In this document: piece after piece, positions 5,939 to 9,303 of the stretch
Numbering within the stretch: the stretch's first letter is position 1
Layout of the letters: every line of letters starts with the position of its first letter
Assembly (NCBI RefSeq): GCF_001983105.1
Contig: NZ_MOMC01000008.1
Span: 109,517-118,819, forward strand
Reading direction: 5' to 3'
From: Pseudofrankia asymbiotica
GTDB taxonomy: Bacteria; Actinomycetota; Actinomycetes; Frankiales; Frankiaceae
DNA length: 9,303 nucleotides
Translations under genes and position numbers: made by a program
The notes under the pieces: generated by a model
Databases searched by the model: none
What the model was told of the DNA's origin: nothing
The model's input: the letters and a program-made list of their open reading frames with translations, nothing else

Positions 5939-7269
5939 GCGGCACCATCGGCCTTGGTACCGGCGCCGCGGGCGGCGGGCGGTCCGGGCCGGGGGCGGTC
6001 GACGCTTCGGGGGTTCCCGGCGGCGCGGGTGGCGCCGGGCGTCCCGGTCGGGGCGGCGGGGAGGTGGGGGGCGTGGCGGCGGTGCGGTCGCGCCGGGTGC
6101 TGTGGCTCGTCGTGCGCCGTGAGGTGTCGACCCGGCTGCGTTCGAAGGCGTTCCGGATCATGACGCCGCTGCTGGTCGTCGTGCTCGCCGCGGGGATCAG
6201 CGTCACCGCCCTGTTCGGTGGTTCGTCGCCCAGCACCGTCGGTTTCCTGCCGCAGGACGCCCGTTACGGGGCGGCGCTGACCGCTGTCGGTGACGCGGCG
6301 GGTGTCGACGTCCGCGCGGTCACCGTCGCGGACGCGGCCGAGGCGGAGCGTCAGGTCCGGGACGGGAAGCTCGACGCGGCCGTCACGGCGAGCGGTCCGG
6401 ATGGTTTTCGGGTCATCGTCCGGCACACCCTGGACGACCAGGGCCGGGGTCTGCTGACCGCGGTCGCGCGTCAGCAGGCCCTCGACGCGCAGGTCGTCGC
6501 GCTCGGCGGTGATCTCGGCCGGGTCGACAGCGCCGTCGCGGCGGCCGGTGTGGACGTGGTCGCGCTGGAGGCGCCCAAGGAGCGGGACAACGCGCGGATC
6601 GGGCTCGGGGCGGTCACCGGTGTCCTGATCTACCTGTCGCTGCTGATCTTCGGGCCGGTGGTCGCGCAGGGGGTCGTCGAGGAGAAGTCCAGCCGGGTCG
6701 TGGAGCTGCTGCTCGGCACGGTCCGGCCCTGGCAGCTGATGGCGGGGAAGGTCATCGGGATCGGGATCATCGGCCTGATCCAGATGGCCCTGTATGCGGC
6801 GGTGGGCGTGCCGTTGGCGGTCGCGACGGGGGTGCTGAGCCTGTCGCTGGTGACGGCGCTGGCGTCGGCGGGCTGGTCGCTGGTCTGGTACCTGCTCGGC
6901 TTCGCGCTCTACGCGCTGCTGTTCGCGGCCGCGGGCTCGCTGGTGTCGCGGCAGGAGGACGCGTCCGCGGTGACCATGCCCCTCATCATGATCATCATCA
7001 TTCCATACGTCATCGGGATCTCGGTGCTGCCCGGCGACCCGGGCAGCGGCCTGCTGCGGGTCCTGTCGCTGATCCCGCTGTCCGCGCCGCTGATCATGCC
7101 GATGCTCATCGCCGCGGGCACGGCCGCCGCCTGGCAGATCGCGCTGGGCACCGCGCTGACCGTCGCCACGATCATCGGGCTGGTGCCGCTGACGGGCCGG
7201 ATCTACGCCGGGGCGGTCAAGCGCACCGGTACCCGCGTCCGCCTCGTCGACGCGCTGCGCTCCCGCTGA
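5935..7269 (+). CDS. ABC transporter permease, NatB / ABC-2 family
   Basis: The 444-residue membrane partner of the preceding ATPase is supported by a first helix at about 76-96, an external domain (about 97-220) and a cluster of helices at about 226-248, 271-299, 302-334, 346-366 and 383-424. The conserved cytoplasmic stretch VVEEKSSRVVELLLGTVRPWQLMAGK (247-272), just after the second helix, is the hallmark of the NatB group. The start GTG 5935 overlaps the ATPase stop by 4 bp. It gives an unusual 45-residue Gly-rich leader before the canonical beginning (VRSRRVLWLVVRREVSTRLRSKAF). Internal GTGs at 6064, 6073 and 6082 are alternatives; the one at 6073 has GGAGG about ten bases upstream and would give a family-like N-terminus. 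The gene is last in the operon and ends just before a strong hairpin. Confidence 0.93.
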   Translation: MSGTIGLGTGAAGGGRSGPGAVDASGVPGGAGGAGRPGRGGGEVGGVAAVRSRRVLWLVVRREVSTRLRSKAFRIMTPLLVVVLAAGISVTALFGGSSPSTVGFLPQDARYGAALTAVGDAAGVDVRAVTVADAAEAERQVRDGKLDAAVTASGPDGFRVIVRHTLDDQGRGLLTAVARQQALDAQVVALGGDLGRVDSAVAAAGVDVVALEAPKERDNARIGLGAVTGVLIYLSLLIFGPVVAQGVVEEKSSRVVELLLGTVRPWQLMAGKVIGIGIIGLIQMALYAAVGVPLAVATGVLSLSLVTALASAGWSLVWYLLGFALYALLFAAAGSLVSRQEDASAVTMPLIMIIIIPYVIGISVLPGDPGSGLLRVLSLIPLSAPLIMPMLIAAGTAAAWQIALGTALTVATIIGLVPLTGRIYAGAVKRTGTRVRLVDALRSR

Positions 7270-7274
7270 GCTGA

Positions 7275-7303
7275 CCCGGGCCCCGCGGACGGCGGGGCCC
7301 GGG
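7275..7303. terminator. Bidirectional GC hairpin terminator between convergent genes
   Basis: A perfect 12-bp stem (CCCGGGCCCCGC with GCGGGGCCCGGG) closes a 5-nt loop six bases after the permease stop and 84 bases past the end of the convergent ynfA-like gene. There is no T-run on either side, as is common for actinobacterial terminators. The rest of the convergent gap (7304-7386) shows nothing else. Confidence 0.6.
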
Positions 7304-7386
7304 GCGGGTGTGCCATGCCCGGACGCGGACGCGGCGGGGCCGGAGGGCGGGGGCGGGCCCGGCTGCGGGGACCGGCGTGGGGCCGG

Positions 7387-7722
7387 TCAGCCGCCGCGAG
7401 GGGCGTACATGATGAGGGCCATGCCGGCGAGGCAGACGGCGGCGCCGGCCAGGTCGAACCGGTCGGGACGGTAGCCGTCGGCGAGGACGCCCCACAGGAT
7501 CGACCCGGCGACGAAGACCCCGCCGTAGGCGGCGAGGACCCGGCCGAAGTGCCCGTCGGGCTGGAACGTGGCGACGAGGCCGTAGAAGCCGAGCGCGACG
7601 ACGCCGGCGGCGACCCACAGCGGGCCGCGGTGCTCGCGCAGCCCCTGCCACACCAGCCAGGCGCCGCCGATCTCGAACACGGCGGCGAGGACGAACAGGG
7701 CGAGGGAACGGGCGGCGACCAC
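7387..7722 (-). CDS. ynfA: YnfA/UPF0060 family small membrane protein
   Basis: The 111-residue product matches the YnfA family over its whole length. Family motifs are [14 protein letters not shown] (17-30), [20 protein letters not shown] (59-78), [13 protein letters not shown] (82-94) and a terminal PRG. Four membrane helices lie at about 4-24, 36-52, 62-82 and 90-107. The fold belongs to the SMR/DMT-related small transporters. E. coli YnfA is reported to affect drug efflux, but transport by this protein is unproven. The start is the GTG at 7722; no strong ribosome site precedes it. The nearest purine stretch (GAGAGGG) is far upstream. The gene is convergent with the ABC exporter and separated from the next upstream minus-strand gene by a 181-bp gap holding a large inverted repeat, so it is probably its own transcript. 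Confidence 0.93.
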   Translation of the reverse strand: MVAARSLALFVLAAVFEIGGAWLVWQGLREHRGPLWVAAGVVALGFYGLVATFQPDGHFGRVLAAYGGVFVAGSILWGVLADGYRPDRFDLAGAAVCLAGMALIMYAPRGG

Positions 7723-7798
7723 GGCGAGCTGACGGCCCTCTCAGGCGACGGCGGCGGGGCGCGGGCGGACCTGCCCGCACGCCGACGCTACCTTCGAC

Positions 7799-7860
7799 GC
7801 CGCCAGCCGGAGGGGGCCGCCCGGGAACCGTCCGCCCGCCGGCCCCCTCCGGCTGGCGGC
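7799..7860. repeat. Perfect 21-bp inverted repeat (probable terminator hairpin)
   Basis: The arms 7799-7819 and 7840-7860 are perfect complements (core CGCCAGCCGGAGGGGGCC) around a 20-nt loop. It lies 44 bp past the end of the lipocalin-like gene and 76 bp before the ynfA-like start, where a factor-independent-style terminator for the right-hand unit would sit. Its length is well above the chance hairpins elsewhere in the window. No T-run follows on either strand. Alternatives are a dispersed palindromic element or an RNA-processing site. Confidence 0.7.
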
Positions 7861-7903
7861 CGGACGATTCCCGGCATGCCGGTTTTCTACGGCATCGCGG
7901 GCT

Positions 7904-8998
7904 CTAGAGGAAGCCGGTAAGGCCGGTGGGGCGGTGCGGGCCGATGGCGAGGAGCTCGAACAGGCCGTAGCCGACCTGCCCGTCGCGGGTGAAGCGGGCG
8001 AACGTGTCGGTGATGCCGAGCAGGCGGCCCTGCTGGGTGGGGTCGGTGAGGTCGACGGTCTCCCCGTCGACCTTGAGCGCGCCCTGGTACATGCCGTGTT
8101 TCCAGCCGGGGTCGAAGCCGTAGCCGGTGCCGACGCCGAGATGCGCGGCGACGAGGGTCTCGGCGGTGATCTCGGGGAGCTTGTCGTCGCGGCGGCTGAA
8201 GCGGATGGTCCCGGACTTCGGGACGCGGGTGCCGGGGTGGAACTCGATCGTGTAGTCGGGGCGGCCGAGCTGCTCGGCGGGCTTGCCGGTCTCGGCGGGC
8301 CAGACGAGCAGCGCCTCCTCCAGGGAGCGGTTGCCGGCCTCGTCCTCCTGCAGGATCACGATCACGGAGTGGTCGGCGAACTGGATCGGCAGGTACAGCC
8401 AGAACAGGGTGTGGAAGTCGGCGGGCCGCCCGGGGGGTTCGGGCTCGCCGACGGGCCGGATCCCCCAGGATCGGTCCCGGGTGCCCCACCAGCGGTCGGG
8501 GGTGACGTCGGTGGTGTGGCCGTCGACGGTGAAGGTGCCCGACCAGCGGCCGGTCTGGGCGAGGCGGCAGGCGTCGATGATGACGCGGCCCGCGGCGCCG
8601 CGGATGATCTGGCGGGGTTCGAGGGTCGCGGGCACGGCGCCGGAGAACGTCAGGTCGGCGGACAGGCCGAGGTCGTTCGGTTCGAGGACGAACCGCAGCG
8701 TTCTCAGGCCTTCGACGACCTCGACGCGAAACGGCCCGACCGACGTGTCGCAGCGGTCGGGGCCGAGTTCCCTGGAGGCGCGCACGACGCGGTGCTCGGT
8801 GCCGCGGCGCAGCAGGGCGAACGCGTCGGCGGTGCCGAGGTTCGGGTACTGGCCCAGGCCCAGGACGAGGAACGTGTCGCCGTCGTGGGAGCCGCAGTTG
8901 AAGTAGTAGCGGTCGTAGAAGTTGCGGTCGGAGGTGGCGACCTCGGCGATCGGCGCGGCGGTCTGGTGGACGGGGTAGTCGTCGAGCGGCGACAGCAC
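7904..8998 (-). CDS. Lipocalin-like protein resembling the AttH/CrtC-type fold, function unknown
   Basis: The 364-residue product has no signal peptide or membrane helix. Two beta-rich halves are joined near the conserved WWGTRDRSWGIRPVG (170-184), whose WGxRDxSWG core I associate with actinobacterial proteins of the AttH / hydroxyneurosporene-synthase-like (two-lipocalin) type. Other conserved-looking stretches are SHDGDTFLVLGLGQYPN (37-53) and the C-terminal HGMYQGALKVDG (301-312). Such proteins often bind or act on hydrophobic ligands, and related genes are seen near lipid or steroid catabolism, but no reaction can be stated. Start: GTG 8998 with AGGAG (9006-9010) seven bases upstream. It lies 75 bp after the APH-like gene on the same strand, which suggests one operon. 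The family assignment comes from recalled motifs, not a search. Confidence 0.78.
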   Translation of the reverse strand: MLSPLDDYPVHQTAAPIAEVATSDRNFYDRYYFNCGSHDGDTFLVLGLGQYPNLGTADAFALLRRGTEHRVVRASRELGPDRCDTSVGPFRVEVVEGLRTLRFVLEPNDLGLSADLTFSGAVPATLEPRQIIRGAAGRVIIDACRLAQTGRWSGTFTVDGHTTDVTPDRWWGTRDRSWGIRPVGEPEPPGRPADFHTLFWLYLPIQFADHSVIVILQEDEAGNRSLEEALLVWPAETGKPAEQLGRPDYTIEFHPGTRVPKSGTIRFSRRDDKLPEITAETLVAAHLGVGTGYGFDPGWKHGMYQGALKVDGETVDLTDPTQQGRLLGITDTFARFTRDGQVGYGLFELLAIGPHRPTGLTGFL

Positions 8999-9073
8999 GG
9001 AGGCGCTCCTGGCGGTCTCGGGGGCGGGTGCGCGGATGGTCGTCCTGGCCGGGGCGCCTGTGCGCCGGTGCGC

Positions 9074-9303
9074 CTAGCCGGCGGCGGCCGGGGCGCCGGC
9101 GGGCGCGGTCCGCGGCTCGCCGCGCGGCGGCGGCGCGCCGGGGGCGGGCAGGCCCAGCAGCTTCGCGAGCATCCGGCTGACCGTGTTGTTGGTGATCATG
9201 TCGGTGGTGGGCTCCATCATCCCGAGCTCGACGAACATCACCAGGATCCTCAGCATGATCACGGCGAAGCGGTGGGCGGCGAAGACCTCGTAGTAGTCCA
9301 GGT
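9074..9303 (-). CDS. C-terminus of a phosphotransferase (APH-like) family protein, N-terminus outside window
   Basis: The frame (first complete codon 9301-9299) stays open to TAG at 9074-9076 and encodes 75 residues. Its beginning, LDYYEVFAAHRFAVIMLRI, followed by VELGMMEPTTDMITNN and VSRMLAKLLGLP, resembles the helical C-terminal end of actinobacterial APH-type phosphotransferase family proteins (aminoglycoside-phosphotransferase/choline-kinase fold, often beside acyl-CoA genes). Kinase motifs would lie upstream, outside the window, so activity cannot be judged. The tail beyond about residue 50 is Pro/Ala-rich. The gap to the next gene (8999-9073) holds the lipocalin-like gene's ribosome site and a small GC hairpin (9054-9067). 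Confidence 0.72.
   Translation of the reverse strand, partial: LDYYEVFAAHRFAVIMLRILVMFVELGMMEPTTDMITNNTVSRMLAKLLGLPAPGAPPPRGEPRTAPAGAPAAAG

Noticed and set aside
4790..6426. Long minus-strand open frames opposite the ABC transporter genes
   Set aside because: Arg/His/Pro-rich shadows of an intact NatA/NatB pair.
7871..7882. 12-bp palindrome CCGGCATGCCGG followed by TTTT
   Set aside because: Only a 4-bp usable stem; the T-run points away from the minus-strand genes and no plus-strand transcript is expected to end there.
1..9303. Search by eye for tRNA, rRNA, CRISPR, transposase, integrase or attachment sites
   Set aside because: No cloverleaf, regular spaced repeats, transposase motifs or flanking direct repeats were seen.

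Overview
The DNA is extremely GC-rich (by eye around 70-75%), with near-saturated G/C at third codon positions, frequent GTG starts, and long spurious open frames in other registers. This points to a high-GC actinobacterium. The combination of a membrane serine/threonine kinase, a SpoIIE/anti-sigma-type phosphatase and an APH-like/lipocalin-like pair would fit a Frankia-like or related mycelial actinobacterium, but the genus is an inference.

Layout. (1) Positions 1-4481, minus strand: a regulatory cluster read right to left. It begins with a transmembrane serine/threonine protein kinase (4481-2637), continues with an unrecognised cysteine-rich, zinc-ribbon-like small protein (about 2502-1852), and ends with an ATP-binding SpoIIE-type regulator (1722 to beyond the left edge). 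The last has an N-terminal HATPase_c domain and a GAF domain; its phosphatase domain, if present, lies outside the window. (2) Positions 4482-4903: a divergent intergenic region of about 420 bp that must hold promoters for both sides. It contains an 11-bp-period tandem repeat with the geometry of a response-regulator site. (3) Positions 4904-7269, plus strand: a two-gene NatA/NatB-type ABC exporter operon with a 4-bp GTGA overlap, ending in a 12-bp perfect GC hairpin. (4) Positions 7387-7722, minus strand: a YnfA/UPF0060 small membrane protein. (5) Positions 7904-9303, minus strand: the C-terminus of a probable APH-type phosphotransferase family protein, followed by a 364-aa lipocalin-like (AttH/CrtC-resembling) protein. 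A 21-bp perfect inverted repeat downstream of it probably ends that unit.

How the genes may work together. The kinase (extracytoplasmic sensor domain, cytoplasmic Ser/Thr kinase), the cysteine-rich protein and the ATPase/GAF regulator could form a signalling relay acting on a sigma-factor partner switch. The divergent ABC exporter is a candidate output. This coupling is inference from gene order. There are no tRNA or rRNA genes, CRISPR arrays, transposases or phage genes. The most interesting part is the kinase / cysteine-rich protein / ATPase-GAF cluster with its tandem-repeat intergenic region.
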